Assembly (NCBI GenBank): GCA_049322335.1
Contig: JBMORL010000020.1
Span: 62,001 to 126,000 of the forward strand
Reading direction: 5' to 3'
Length of the DNA stretch: 64,000 nucleotides
From: JBMORL01 sp049322335
GTDB taxonomy: Bacteria; Bacteroidota; Bacteroidia; Flavobacteriales_D; UBA2798
The notes beneath the pieces are model-generated. The model did not search any database, was not told the DNA's origin, and saw nothing but the letters and a program-made list of their open reading frames with translations. Below are positions 52,614 to 61,574 of this stretch, piece after piece. Positions within the stretch are counted from its first letter, which is position 1. Each line of letters opens with the position of its first letter. Position numbers and translations under genes: made by a program.

Positions 52614-54613
52614 GAAAAATTTTTCCTGCTAAATTTAATCATTAATCTGAATCCTTTTCCATTAATGTCTCCCACCGACATTTCTCCGCCCAGCATGCGG
52701 GCTCTTTCTTTCATACTCATAAAACCGATGCCTTTGGAGTCCAGTGCATTGCTTAATCCTTTACCGTTATCCATATAGGTAAAAATGAAATTATCGTTTT
52801 TGTTTTCAATAGTTACTTTAAGTGCGGAGGCTCCGGCATGTTTCAAGGTATTATTCACGCATTCCTGGATAACGCGGTATAAATGGGTGCGCTGGCTGAT
52901 GGGAAAAGTTTCTACTTCTTCCACGATATCAAAACTACATTCGATAGAAGCAGAGCTTTGTACTTTTTCCATGAGCCTTGCTACAGAACGAACCAGTCCG
53001 ATTTTTTCGAGATAGGAAGGATAGAGACTACGGGAGATTTCTCTTGTTTGTTCGATAATACGGCCGATTTCTGTTTCCAGGTCGGCCATTTCTTTTTTTC
53101 CGCCCCGCGATTCAATATTAATCCGTGATTTGATAACCGAAAGTGATTGGCCGATATCATCATGCAGGTCTTTAGAAATCCTGCTTCTTTCTTCTTCTGT
53201 GTTTTCGATGAGCAGTTGCGAGAACCTTTCCTGTTGTTTCCGGATACTTCGCATATAGCGCATATAAAAAATAATTCCGAGGGTAAGTAAAAGAAATAAA
53301 CCAATAATAATAATATTTCTCTTTCGTATTTTTTCCAGTTCGTTGTCTTTTTCCAATATTAATGATTTGGCCTGTTCTTCTTTTAATGCATTATCTTTTT
53401 TCTCCACATCATATTGCACCTGCAATTCTTTCATTATTTTATTATTTTTTATGTCTTCGAGGCTATCCATTTTCTTTTTGTATTCCATATATTCATCCAG
53501 GGCTTCCTGGTAATTTTTTTGTTCTTTACGCAGGCGGTGGAGCAGCAAATTGCAGTACGCATTTATCTGGAGGTCGTTATTGTCGATACTGATTTGCTGT
53601 GCTTCGCGTATGTTTTTTTCTGCTTCGGCTCCCGCTCCTGTTTTAATGAGGATATCTGATTTTCCGAGAAGTCCTTTGGAAAGTTCGTACTTCATATTAT
53701 TTTCACGCAAAACAGTGAGGGCAGAATCGTAGTATAAAATTGCATCTTTAATTTTTTCCACTTTTGCCAGCGAAAACCCGATATTGATGTATGCCGTAGC
53801 CAACTCACGCGGATGATTGATGATGTGTGCATATTTCAATGTAGTATTGTATGTTTTAATGGCATCTTCATTTTTATCCTGTTCGGATAAAGCAAGTCCT
53901 ACATTATTTAATGCATGAAATGCAAGGCGAAGATTATCCTCCTGTTCGGCCGTGATCAAAGCCTGGTGAAAATCCCTGAGCGATTCTTCCACTTGCCCGT
54001 TGTTGAGTTTTACAAGTCCGAGATTATTCAGCATAACCGCACGGTAATAATTGAGATTATTTTTCTCTGCAATTCTTAATCCTTCCAGGTAAAGTTTGGT
54101 GGCTTCATTGGGATGATTTTGCATTTCTTCCATTATAGCCAGGCCATTGATGGCTTCAATTATATTGGTATGATCTGCTGCTGCCTTTGATTCTTCGATG
54201 ATAGCGCGAAACATTTTTTTGGCTTCTTCTTTGTTCCCCGCTTCAGAAGCAATGTATGTCATTCTTATCCTTGCCAGCCGCTGGAAGTGCAGATCTTCTA
54301 CTGATTCCGCCAGGCGATAGGCTTTTAAAAAATAGTTTTTTGCTTCACTGAAATTCTGGCTATAATAATAAAAATTACCAAAATAAATATGCAATTCGGC
54401 TTCAGCAGACTTGTTTTTCATTTGTTTAGCCAGGGAAAGAGCTTTGTTGCCCACCGAAAAGACAGATACCGAATCGTAATAGGAATTTTGCTGGGTTTGT
54501 TTGATAAGATCGCGCAACAGGTTTTCGGAAGCTGTTTGTGCAAATACACCGGCAGAAACAATACATATAAAAATTGTTGTAGCGAATAGTTTTGTTAAAG
54601 CCCGTGCGATCAT
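52610..54613 (-). CDS. TPR-containing sensor histidine kinase
   Basis: A 667-residue protein: signal peptide (to about SAGVFAQ), six or more TPRs outside the membrane (residues about 40-400), a coiled coil, one membrane helix (NIIIIGLFLLLTLGIIFYMRY), then a HisKA_3 dimerisation domain with His484 in SKDLHDDIGQSL and an HATPase domain (NNTLKHAGAS, DNGKGL, GIGFMSMKERARMLGG). This layout is common in Bacteroidota. The signal sensed is unknown; TPRs suggest a protein or peptide partner. It is coupled to the response regulator that follows. Confidence 0.94.
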   Translation of the reverse strand: MIARALTKLFATTIFICIVSAGVFAQTASENLLRDLIKQTQQNSYYDSVSVFSVGNKALSLAKQMKNKSAEAELHIYFGNFYYYSQNFSEAKNYFLKAYRLAESVEDLHFQRLARIRMTYIASEAGNKEEAKKMFRAIIEESKAAADHTNIIEAINGLAIMEEMQNHPNEATKLYLEGLRIAEKNNLNYYRAVMLNNLGLVKLNNGQVEESLRDFHQALITAEQEDNLRLAFHALNNVGLALSEQDKNEDAIKTYNTTLKYAHIINHPRELATAYINIGFSLAKVEKIKDAILYYDSALTVLRENNMKYELSKGLLGKSDILIKTGAGAEAEKNIREAQQISIDNNDLQINAYCNLLLHRLRKEQKNYQEALDEYMEYKKKMDSLEDIKNNKIMKELQVQYDVEKKDNALKEEQAKSLILEKDNELEKIRKRNIIIIGLFLLLTLGIIFYMRYMRSIRKQQERFSQLLIENTEEERSRISKDLHDDIGQSLSVIKSRINIESRGGKKEMADLETEIGRIIEQTREISRSLYPSYLEKIGLVRSVARLMEKVQSSASIECSFDIVEEVETFPISQRTHLYRVIQECVNNTLKHAGASALKVTIENKNDNFIFTYMDNGKGLSNALDSKGIGFMSMKERARMLGGEMSVGDINGKGFRLMIKFSRKNFS

Positions 54614-54640
54614 AATTACCGCTAAGTTAAGTAAAGGAAA

Positions 54641-55144
54641 TCAAAACGTCAATTCCATTTCTAAATCTTTGTCTATCTTCCCGGTTCCCCAGTCAAACGT
54701 GGTGTTACCGGTGATGAGGAATCCGCATTTTTTATAAAAAGCTATTGCCCTGTGATTGTTTTGCCAAACCGCAAGATATAACGTTCTTATGCCTTCAGCA
54801 GAGCTATACTCTTTTGATTTTTCAACCAACTGCCGCGCCAACCCGGTTCCAAAGTATTCTTTCCTGACATAGATACGTGCAATTTCTGTTTTGCTTTTTT
54901 TTCTGGTAAGTTTTACATATCCGCTAAACCGGCCATTTTTTTCTGAAACAAAAAAAACATTTTGATTGCCGAGTAACTCACGGGTTATATTTTCGGCACT
55001 GAAATTATTTTCAATATAATGCTGAATATCCGATTTTTTATTTTCACCGGAATAGGTATCAATGAAAGTTTCGCTGCACAGTTCTGCCAGCTGCTCCATA
55101 TCATTTATGTTGGCTCTTCGGATGAAAAAACCAGGTTGAGTCAT
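54641..55144 (-). CDS. GNAT family N-acetyltransferase
   Basis: A 167-residue protein with the GNAT fold: FFIRRANINDMEQLAELC at the start, the acetyl-CoA-binding segment ARIYVRKEYFGTGLARQLVEK (the Q/RxxGxG/A-like loop) and LAVWQNNHRAIAFYKKCGF. It transfers an acetyl group to an amine; the substrate is not evident. It lies between the CAP-like and kinase genes, same strand, 27 bases before the latter. Confidence 0.9.
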   Translation of the reverse strand: MTQPGFFIRRANINDMEQLAELCSETFIDTYSGENKKSDIQHYIENNFSAENITRELLGNQNVFFVSEKNGRFSGYVKLTRKKSKTEIARIYVRKEYFGTGLARQLVEKSKEYSSAEGIRTLYLAVWQNNHRAIAFYKKCGFLITGNTTFDWGTGKIDKDLEMELTF

Positions 55145-55187
55145 AGCTCAAAGAAACAAAAAAAAGAAATTGATTTGCTTATAAATT

Positions 55188-55991
55188 TTACTTTAATAAG
55201 CGGTTCTGGTTTTTTTTGGGTGATACGGTTTTCGCTTTTTCCAGCCGGTTGGCTCCGAAAATAACCATACACGATACCTGCGGAATACGATTGGTGTTGA
55301 GTGTCCTTTTATCCACCACAAGGCAACAGGCCACCGAGCTGAATTCTTTTGAAAATAACAGTGAGTGTATTTTTGCAGAAAGGTGGTGTTTATAAAACTG
55401 TTTAACAAAACCGGAATAAGTCCACGTTTCGATTTTCTTTTGTTTGGGCGGAATTTCACTTTCCATTTCTTTTTTGGTGGGTTTGGTTCCGTAGAATAAT
55501 TTCATGGAAGTGGTTTCGTCCTCTTTATCATAATAAAATGCTCCGCCTTTAAAATTAATTGCGGGAAGACGAAAGATGGCGGTTTTGATAATGCCTTTGG
55601 GATATTGTATTTTTTTAGCTGATTTTTTAGCCAGTTTTGTATACCGGTCATTTTTTTCAGGATCAAACTGAAATGACTGCAAAGAAAAATATTGGAGAAA
55701 ATAATACGATACGCTATACAAGTCTTCCGAATATAAAAGTGGTTTTCGTGAACGTTTTTGCCTTTCATGATTAATGTATCCTGCCAGGGCAGCATTCAAA
55801 AAATCGTGATCGTAATCCACCGGTATAAATTCTTCGTTCCATAATGAGTGAGTGGTTAACTCCACCAGTGAACTGCTGTCCTTCGCCCATGTATTGCCGA
55901 CCCGTGAAGTATCCAGCCGTGCAAGAAATTTATCCTGCGCCCATAACCCATCGGGTAAAAAGAAAATCAATATAAAAACCCATCGACTCAT
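55188..55991 (-). CDS. Secreted hypothetical protein with divergent CAP-like domain
   Basis: A 267-residue protein with a signal peptide (MSRWVFILIFFLPDGLWAQ). The stretch AGYINHERQKRSRKPLLYSEDLYSVSYYFLQYF resembles the first helices of CAP/SCP domains ('NxxRxxxgxxPLxyxxxL'), but later CAP motifs with catalytic-like histidines are not obvious. It overlaps the LRR gene by four bases (ATGA). The CAP assignment is tentative and the function unknown. Confidence 0.6.
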   Translation of the reverse strand: MSRWVFILIFFLPDGLWAQDKFLARLDTSRVGNTWAKDSSSLVELTTHSLWNEEFIPVDYDHDFLNAALAGYINHERQKRSRKPLLYSEDLYSVSYYFLQYFSLQSFQFDPEKNDRYTKLAKKSAKKIQYPKGIIKTAIFRLPAINFKGGAFYYDKEDETTSMKLFYGTKPTKKEMESEIPPKQKKIETWTYSGFVKQFYKHHLSAKIHSLLFSKEFSSVACCLVVDKRTLNTNRIPQVSCMVIFGANRLEKAKTVSPKKNQNRLLK

Positions 55992-58618
55992 AATAATTCA
56001 CGAATCTCATCCAGGTTAAACCCTTTTACGTTGATGACTTTCATTTTTATTTTATTTGCCTTTACATTTTCCTTAAATTGTTTTTTAGAAACAATGCCGA
56101 TGGTGGCTGCATCAATTATGGCAATCAGCGCAGTTTTAAAATGGGCCTTATCAAAATGCTTTCTTACTTTTTTGGAATAATGTACTGTCATGTTATTTTT
56201 CGTGTCGAGCACATATATTGACTCATATTCCTGCTTGTTTCCTTCTTCATCCGTAACGATATCGGGAAGAATTCCCGGTTTTTCAAATCTTTTTACGTAA
56301 TCGAGATTGGTTTTTCCAAATACAGAAATGATCATTTGCCGCTGGTAAGGCAACGTATTAAGCGATAACGGAGCGCTGCCGCTTTCTTTTGCTTTTACCC
56401 AATCGGAATAAGCTTTTTTCTTTGTTTCATAGATTACTTCAAATACAGCACGTTGTTTTTTATAGGCTTCCAGGGTCCGGTTGTATTCTCCATCCTGTAA
56501 ATTGCGGATATATTGCGCATTGATAAGAAATTTCCGGTTAAATTCCTGCACTTTTTTTGCATCAGCAGAATTCACTTCGGGATAAACATGAAAAGAATAA
56601 GGTGTATTTCCGAGTTTCATGCTCAGGATATAATCATCGGTAGCGGGACTGGGAATGACGCGAAAGTCATTCCACATTATTTTCTCTGATGTGCGATAAA
56701 TCCGTATACGTTTTGATTTAAATAAAAAGGAGAAAAATCCTTTGTTGGCATAGGTAATTGATGTATTTCCTTTTTTGTTTACCGAGTCTCTTACTATATG
56801 ATACAGGCTGTCGAGTGTTTTAAAATCCTTTTGCGGATTTTTTCCGTTATATACCAGCTTGTACATATTGAAAAACGATTTGGAGTCAGGAAGAATATCC
56901 ACATTTAATGCTGCAGAATTTTCTGACATGTTAAAAAACTCGGGCAGGATATAAAACGAATTTTCATTCGGGGTTTTCTTTACTTTCATATTCACCAGGT
57001 CGTGACTAACGTAAAGCCGGTTGGCGGGATTGGATGTATCGGGTATGGCTTCAATAAAATTTCTTGCCAAAAGAGCAGCATCGGGAGCCAAATCAACCGT
57101 TCCTGAATCTTCATCTACACTAACGGGAACCGGGTTTTCGTTGTTCAGCGCATTCCATCCTGTTTTTTCGTTGTAGGTATATAAATTATAATCTCCGGGC
57201 ATGGAACTGCTGAGGGTGGCCACAACAGGTGAAGCAGGGTTGGGAAATACTTCTTTTCCGTCAGAGGATGCTGTAAATTCAAACATACCGGCCGATGAAA
57301 AATTACCGAGGTTTCCTTCTTTATCGGGATACTGCATGGGAATTCCGCTGAACGCTACTGAAACGGGATCGTTGTATTCGGTGAATTTTACTTCTACGGG
57401 AGTGGTTACCACTTTTCCTTTTTCATCGAGAAATGCATTTTCGGGAATTTCTATTTTTGTGGAGGGGGTGGTGATGATAAATTCTTCTTTTGGATTGATC
57501 ACCAGTTCTTTTGTTTCGGGAGTAAGTTCTTTTACCGGTGGCTTCACCGCCCAATCAGCATCCTTTGCGCATTTGGAGTCTTCGGCATAAATAATGCATC
57601 GGGGTAATTCCTTTTTCAATTCATCCACCTGTTTCCACGAAAGATCATTTCCGTTTAGCGTGAGTTCCTCCAGTTGTTTCATTTGTTCTATTCCTCTTGT
57701 TGAAGAAATGGAATTTCCGGTGAGGTCGAGTGAAGTGACTTGTGCAGAAGAAGAAATAAACCCGGGAATAGTATTCCACTCAAATCCTGATGCTGCAACT
57801 GATTTTATATTCGGGTTTTTCACCAGGGAAGAAGCCAATGCAAACGTTCCGTTGCGTTCGTTTCCGGGATCGAAAGAAACCGTATTTATTTTCCATTGCG
57901 TAACCGATTCATTGGGAACGGTGGAAAGTGAACCTTTCACATACAGTTCATTTGTATTTAACTGTGCAAAAGAAACCGGAACAGAATCTCCGAACTCAAT
58001 CATCAGTTTTTCAAGGCGCAAACCGCTGAGTGACTCACCAAGCGTAAACAATTCCAAATTTTTATTTCCGGTAACATCAAGGAATCTGAGATTTCTCCAG
58101 GCATTCACCACATAACCGGTGGTTTTGATGCGGTTATTGGAAAAATCAGCATATTGAATATTCTTTAAAAAGGAAAGATGAAACGGAATTTCATCAATGA
58201 TATTATTGCTGAGATTTAACGTGTGGAGATTATCACAAAACGTGAGTTGATAGGGAATTTCCTTAATGCTGCATCCTGATGCAGACATTTCCGTGATTTG
58301 AGGAGAAGAACATTTGACACAAAAGTCCAGGAAATTGAGATAAGGATTATTGTCCACTGATATTTTTTTCAGTGATTTTGCATCTTTTATCCATTCGGGA
58401 AAAACGGTCAAGTTGTTATCATCCAGTATCAGTTCTTCACATTGAAGAATCCGTTCTTTTTCTGATTCGGGGATGGAAGTAAGTTGCTGACCGGAGAGGT
58501 CAACTGTTTTTTCGTTTGATGATGATTGAGGTTTTACATCATTTTGATTTTGGCTGACTGTCTTCGCAAATAAAAGCAAAGTTATGGCAGGCAGCAGGAA
58601 GGTGATTCGCATCTTCAT
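55988..58618 (-). CDS. Secreted LRR protein with a domain shared with the anti-sigma-like neighbour
   Basis: The start is placed at the ATG at 58618, which begins a signal peptide (MKMRITFLLPAITLLLFAKTVSQ); the first ATG is nine codons earlier. Leucine-rich repeats fill about residues 30-330 (EELILDDNNLTVFPEWIKDAKSL; LTLNGNDLSW). Then comes a segment of about 120 residues (IEIPENAFLDEKGKVV...VAFSGIPM...NFSSAGMFEFTA) that is clearly similar to one in the anti-sigma-like protein. The C-terminal 400 residues are unassigned and charged. LRRs suggest protein binding at the cell surface or in the periplasm. Confidence 0.75.
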   Translation of the reverse strand: MKMRITFLLPAITLLLFAKTVSQNQNDVKPQSSSNEKTVDLSGQQLTSIPESEKERILQCEELILDDNNLTVFPEWIKDAKSLKKISVDNNPYLNFLDFCVKCSSPQITEMSASGCSIKEIPYQLTFCDNLHTLNLSNNIIDEIPFHLSFLKNIQYADFSNNRIKTTGYVVNAWRNLRFLDVTGNKNLELFTLGESLSGLRLEKLMIEFGDSVPVSFAQLNTNELYVKGSLSTVPNESVTQWKINTVSFDPGNERNGTFALASSLVKNPNIKSVAASGFEWNTIPGFISSSAQVTSLDLTGNSISSTRGIEQMKQLEELTLNGNDLSWKQVDELKKELPRCIIYAEDSKCAKDADWAVKPPVKELTPETKELVINPKEEFIITTPSTKIEIPENAFLDEKGKVVTTPVEVKFTEYNDPVSVAFSGIPMQYPDKEGNLGNFSSAGMFEFTASSDGKEVFPNPASPVVATLSSSMPGDYNLYTYNEKTGWNALNNENPVPVSVDEDSGTVDLAPDAALLARNFIEAIPDTSNPANRLYVSHDLVNMKVKKTPNENSFYILPEFFNMSENSAALNVDILPDSKSFFNMYKLVYNGKNPQKDFKTLDSLYHIVRDSVNKKGNTSITYANKGFFSFLFKSKRIRIYRTSEKIMWNDFRVIPSPATDDYILSMKLGNTPYSFHVYPEVNSADAKKVQEFNRKFLINAQYIRNLQDGEYNRTLEAYKKQRAVFEVIYETKKKAYSDWVKAKESGSAPLSLNTLPYQRQMIISVFGKTNLDYVKRFEKPGILPDIVTDEEGNKQEYESIYVLDTKNNMTVHYSKKVRKHFDKAHFKTALIAIIDAATIGIVSKKQFKENVKANKIKMKVINVKGFNLDEIRELL

Positions 58619-58667
58619 ACATAAAGCGTTTTTAAAGTATAACAATATGGAGGCTGAAATGTTACAG

Positions 58668-60728
58668 CTATTTCAGCCCGAGGAAATTTTTAAGGTCGTC
58701 AGGATCTTTCACTTTTTTGGTGATGTCTTGCATGGCAAAAGTATATTCACCGCTTTTGCTGATGTTCATTTTTTTGTATTCTTCTTCCGTAAGCGCATAT
58801 AGTTTTTTGTCATTTGTAAACAGCAGCAATACATTTCTTCCCGATTTGCTGCAGGTAAAATACGAAGGATCAAAACTGAAAGCACCATTGAATTTGAGAT
58901 CGATCATGGAAAGAATGTGGCCTTCTTCAATTTTTTTTCCTTTTTCGTTCACATAACTGGCTTTTACCATCAGCTGATCGGGAACACGGTAAATCTGGTC
59001 GCAGTTAAACACCCCGAACGTTTCGCATTGTAATCCTCTCACGAGATTGGGATAACTGTGTCCCGGATCGCTGCCTGGAATCATTGCACCGGTTGTGCGA
59101 TTGCCATTATCCTTTCTTATTGAACTATTGGTAGTAATGCCGCCTTCAAAATCAACTGTAACATTTACCGGTGCGCCACCATTCATCATTGTATCATTTT
59201 CCCACATTCCGCCTTCCTCACGCGTTACTATTCTTTTTATTTCTGTTTCCTTTACTTCCACAATTTTTGAAAAATCTTCATCAACGGTATAATTGCTTTC
59301 AAACGAATCAAGTCCTCTTTTTTCTTTTTTCATAAACATCATTCTTACCCGTTTGGAGAGCGGAAGTTCTTCTTTTCTTTTTTTCCGCGCTTTCATTTTC
59401 ACATCCAGTTTGGTAACGGTATTTTCGCTGATGTTAATTTTTTCAACCCTTATTTTGTAATACCCGCTGCAGGTAATTTCGGCAGAATAAATCCCGGGCT
59501 CTATCTGTTCGATTACATAACCGGTATCAACAGGAATAGTTGTATAATCCACTTTTGCATCACGGCTGTTTCCCTCTCCGCGGAACAAATTCATTTTTAC
59601 TCCATCCATTTCTTTTCCTGTAGCAGCATCACTCACCTGCCCTTTCAGCATTCCCACATACACTTTGTTGCTCACTTTGTCAATAATGGTATCGGTCACC
59701 ATTTTACCTTTTATCCATCTTTTACGCACCCATCCGTGAGTAACGGTAACCTGTGGGTCGTTTACATTATTCTGATTTTTGAATTCGAGATTTTCTCTTT
59801 TCTCCCATTTATTGGTTTTATCGTTCAGTGCAAAAAAATAACAACTGTCGAGTTTTTCGGTTACATTATAATCCACCGTAAATGATGCGCCTTGTTTAAT
59901 TTTCAATTCATCTTTTCCCCGGAAAGCACGTATCTCAAACATCCCGGCCGAGTTAAAATTGTATTCCTGCCCTTTTTCATAATACACCATAGGTATTCCT
60001 GAAAAAGCGGTTTGCGCGGCATTCCGGTATTCGCGGTACATGATTTTTACTTTTCCTTTCACCGGAAAACCATCTTTATCAACAATAATATTAGCAGGAA
60101 TATGCACAAATGATTTTGAATCGTTCGTTTGAAAGGTAATTCCCTGTTCTGCGTCCATTGTTTCGGTTTCATACACCATAAGAAAATGGTGTTGTGGCAC
60201 TTTTGTTTCACCCGGGCTGCTTACAAATCCTGCAGGGAGAGATTTTTTTACAGGAATTGTTTTTTTCGCCACCGGATTTGCCTCTTCTTCCGGTTTTGAT
60301 TCATTTTCTTTCTGATCCTGTGGCAAAGGTGTGGAAGAAGTAAAAGAAGTGTGCTGTGAAACTAACGGTTTTTGGGTTTCCGTTGACGGAGTTTTTTCTT
60401 CATTGTTTGTGTTGTCAAAAAATCCAAAGTAATACGTGGCGGAGAAAGTTATTCCCAACACCAATAAAGCAAGAAAAGAATTAAGGTAAATCCCTTTGCT
60501 CCACCACGTACTTTTACCACTACTTGCCAGACCACTATGAAAAGCTATCATTTCATTTTTGAATGCGTTGAGTTTTAACCGCTCCATGATCTGCTGCTGC
60601 AATACCACATCCTGGGCCAGGTTATCATCCGCTTTCATCTTCGACTCGAACGACAGGCGCTGCTCTGCATTCATATTGCCGGTGAGATAATTCTCAATTT
60701 CTTCGATATGTTTCAGCTCATTTCTCAT
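58668..60728 (-). CDS. Anti-sigma-factor-like membrane protein with large periplasmic region
   Basis: A 686-residue protein. The N-terminal 75 residues look like a cytoplasmic anti-sigma domain (IEEIENYLTGNMNAEQRLSFESKMKADD), followed by one membrane helix (FLALLVLGITFSATYYFGFF). Outside it has a Pro/Thr/Glu-rich linker, the domain shared with the LRR protein (HIPANIIVDKDGFPVKG...TAFSGIPM...NFNSAGMFEIRA) and a carboxypeptidase-regulatory-like beta domain (VGMLKGQVSDAATGKEMDGVKM). Its ATG overlaps the sigma factor stop (ATGA), so it probably holds that sigma factor and responds to an envelope signal. The role is inferred from domains and context. Confidence 0.72.
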   Translation of the reverse strand: MRNELKHIEEIENYLTGNMNAEQRLSFESKMKADDNLAQDVVLQQQIMERLKLNAFKNEMIAFHSGLASSGKSTWWSKGIYLNSFLALLVLGITFSATYYFGFFDNTNNEEKTPSTETQKPLVSQHTSFTSSTPLPQDQKENESKPEEEANPVAKKTIPVKKSLPAGFVSSPGETKVPQHHFLMVYETETMDAEQGITFQTNDSKSFVHIPANIIVDKDGFPVKGKVKIMYREYRNAAQTAFSGIPMVYYEKGQEYNFNSAGMFEIRAFRGKDELKIKQGASFTVDYNVTEKLDSCYFFALNDKTNKWEKRENLEFKNQNNVNDPQVTVTHGWVRKRWIKGKMVTDTIIDKVSNKVYVGMLKGQVSDAATGKEMDGVKMNLFRGEGNSRDAKVDYTTIPVDTGYVIEQIEPGIYSAEITCSGYYKIRVEKINISENTVTKLDVKMKARKKRKEELPLSKRVRMMFMKKEKRGLDSFESNYTVDEDFSKIVEVKETEIKRIVTREEGGMWENDTMMNGGAPVNVTVDFEGGITTNSSIRKDNGNRTTGAMIPGSDPGHSYPNLVRGLQCETFGVFNCDQIYRVPDQLMVKASYVNEKGKKIEEGHILSMIDLKFNGAFSFDPSYFTCSKSGRNVLLLFTNDKKLYALTEEEYKKMNISKSGEYTFAMQDITKKVKDPDDLKNFLGLK

Positions 60729-61276
60729 AACTCTTCGTTTATGGATGAAAGTTTCACTTCACCTGCCATTGCTTTGGCCCGCTCCATGCATTTGTACTTC
60801 TGTGTTTTTACCGTGTCGACATTTTTGTATTGCAGTTTTTCGGCAATTTCTTCCATTGTCATTTTTTTGTAATAAAAGAGTTGCAAAATCTCACTGCATT
60901 TGTCGCCCAGTTTGTCGAGGATTTTGTCAATCCACCGCATTTTTATTTCTTCTTCCTTATAAGTAACGGCTTCTTCGGGCACGTCACTTACTTCGAAAGA
61001 AACCATACGGTTTTTCTTTTTCAGCTCGTCTTTCCAGATGTACTTACTCACACTGAACAAATAAGTGCCCAGTGAAGCGGTTAATGAGAAATTTTCCTTT
61101 TGTACATTCCTGTAAAAAACAAGCAGGCATTCCTGGAATACATCGCGGGCATCGTCATCGTTACCGCCATGCGTTTTTATAAAATGCCGCACCATGGGAA
61201 ACGACTTATACATCTCCTGCAGGGCTTCTTTATTATTGCCCGATCGCAGTTGCTGTATGAGTTTTTCGTTTTCCAC
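60725..61276 (-). CDS. ECF-type RNA polymerase sigma factor
   Basis: A 183-residue sigma-70 family protein. Region 2 is seen in DDDARDVFQECLLVFYRNV and TYLFSVSKYIWKDELKK. Region 4 is seen in GDKCSEILQLFYYKKMTMEEIAEKLQYKNVDTVKTQKYKCM, with the DNA-binding helix-turn-helix. A TAACCTTG box at 61297-61290 gives a leader of only a few bases before the ATG. It overlaps the anti-sigma-like gene by four bases. Likely targets include its own operon. Confidence 0.93.
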   Translation of the reverse strand: MENEKLIQQLRSGNNKEALQEMYKSFPMVRHFIKTHGGNDDDARDVFQECLLVFYRNVQKENFSLTASLGTYLFSVSKYIWKDELKKKNRMVSFEVSDVPEEAVTYKEEEIKMRWIDKILDKLGDKCSEILQLFYYKKMTMEEIAEKLQYKNVDTVKTQKYKCMERAKAMAGEVKLSSINEEL

Positions 61277-61340
61277 TTGAGTGCTTTTACAAGGTTAATG
61301 GTGGAAGGTTCAAAAGGTAACCTAAAAGATACGGAAAAAA

Positions 61341-61378
61341 CCTCACCCCCCGGCCCCCTCTCCCCAAGAGAGGGGGAG
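61341..61378. repeat. GC-rich palindromic element between leuS and the sigma factor gene
   Basis: CCTCACCCCCCGGCCCCCTCTCC...AAGAGAGGGGGAG matches the elements inside leuS, with a stem of CCCCCTCTC against GAGAGGGGG. Confidence 0.8.
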
Positions 61379-61423
61379 AAAATGCAGGAAATTGTTGAGA
61401 TAAAGGGAGTTTGGGCAGGGGTG

Positions 61424-61509
61424 GGCCTCTCCCTGACCCCGACCGGCTATCACCAATCGGGGTCTGTCCCTCCCCTTTTTCACGCAAAACGTGACAAGCC
61501 GGGGAGGGA
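61424..61509. repeat. Diverged, composite copy of the palindromic element with three hairpins
   Basis: It starts GGGCCTCTCCC, then an inserted palindrome (GACCCCGA at 61435-61442 against TCGGGGTC at 61457-61464), then TCCCTCCCC at 61467-61475 against GGGGAGGGA at 61501-61509 enclosing TCACG/CGTGA. On the minus strand these lie just downstream of the sigma factor's promoter region and upstream of leuS's end, so they could also affect transcription. Confidence 0.55.
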
Positions 61510-61574
61510 AGTAAATAGCGAAGTGTTTTTTAGCTCTGCTGGGATTCGGGACTTTGTCCCTTCCCCGAGGTCTA

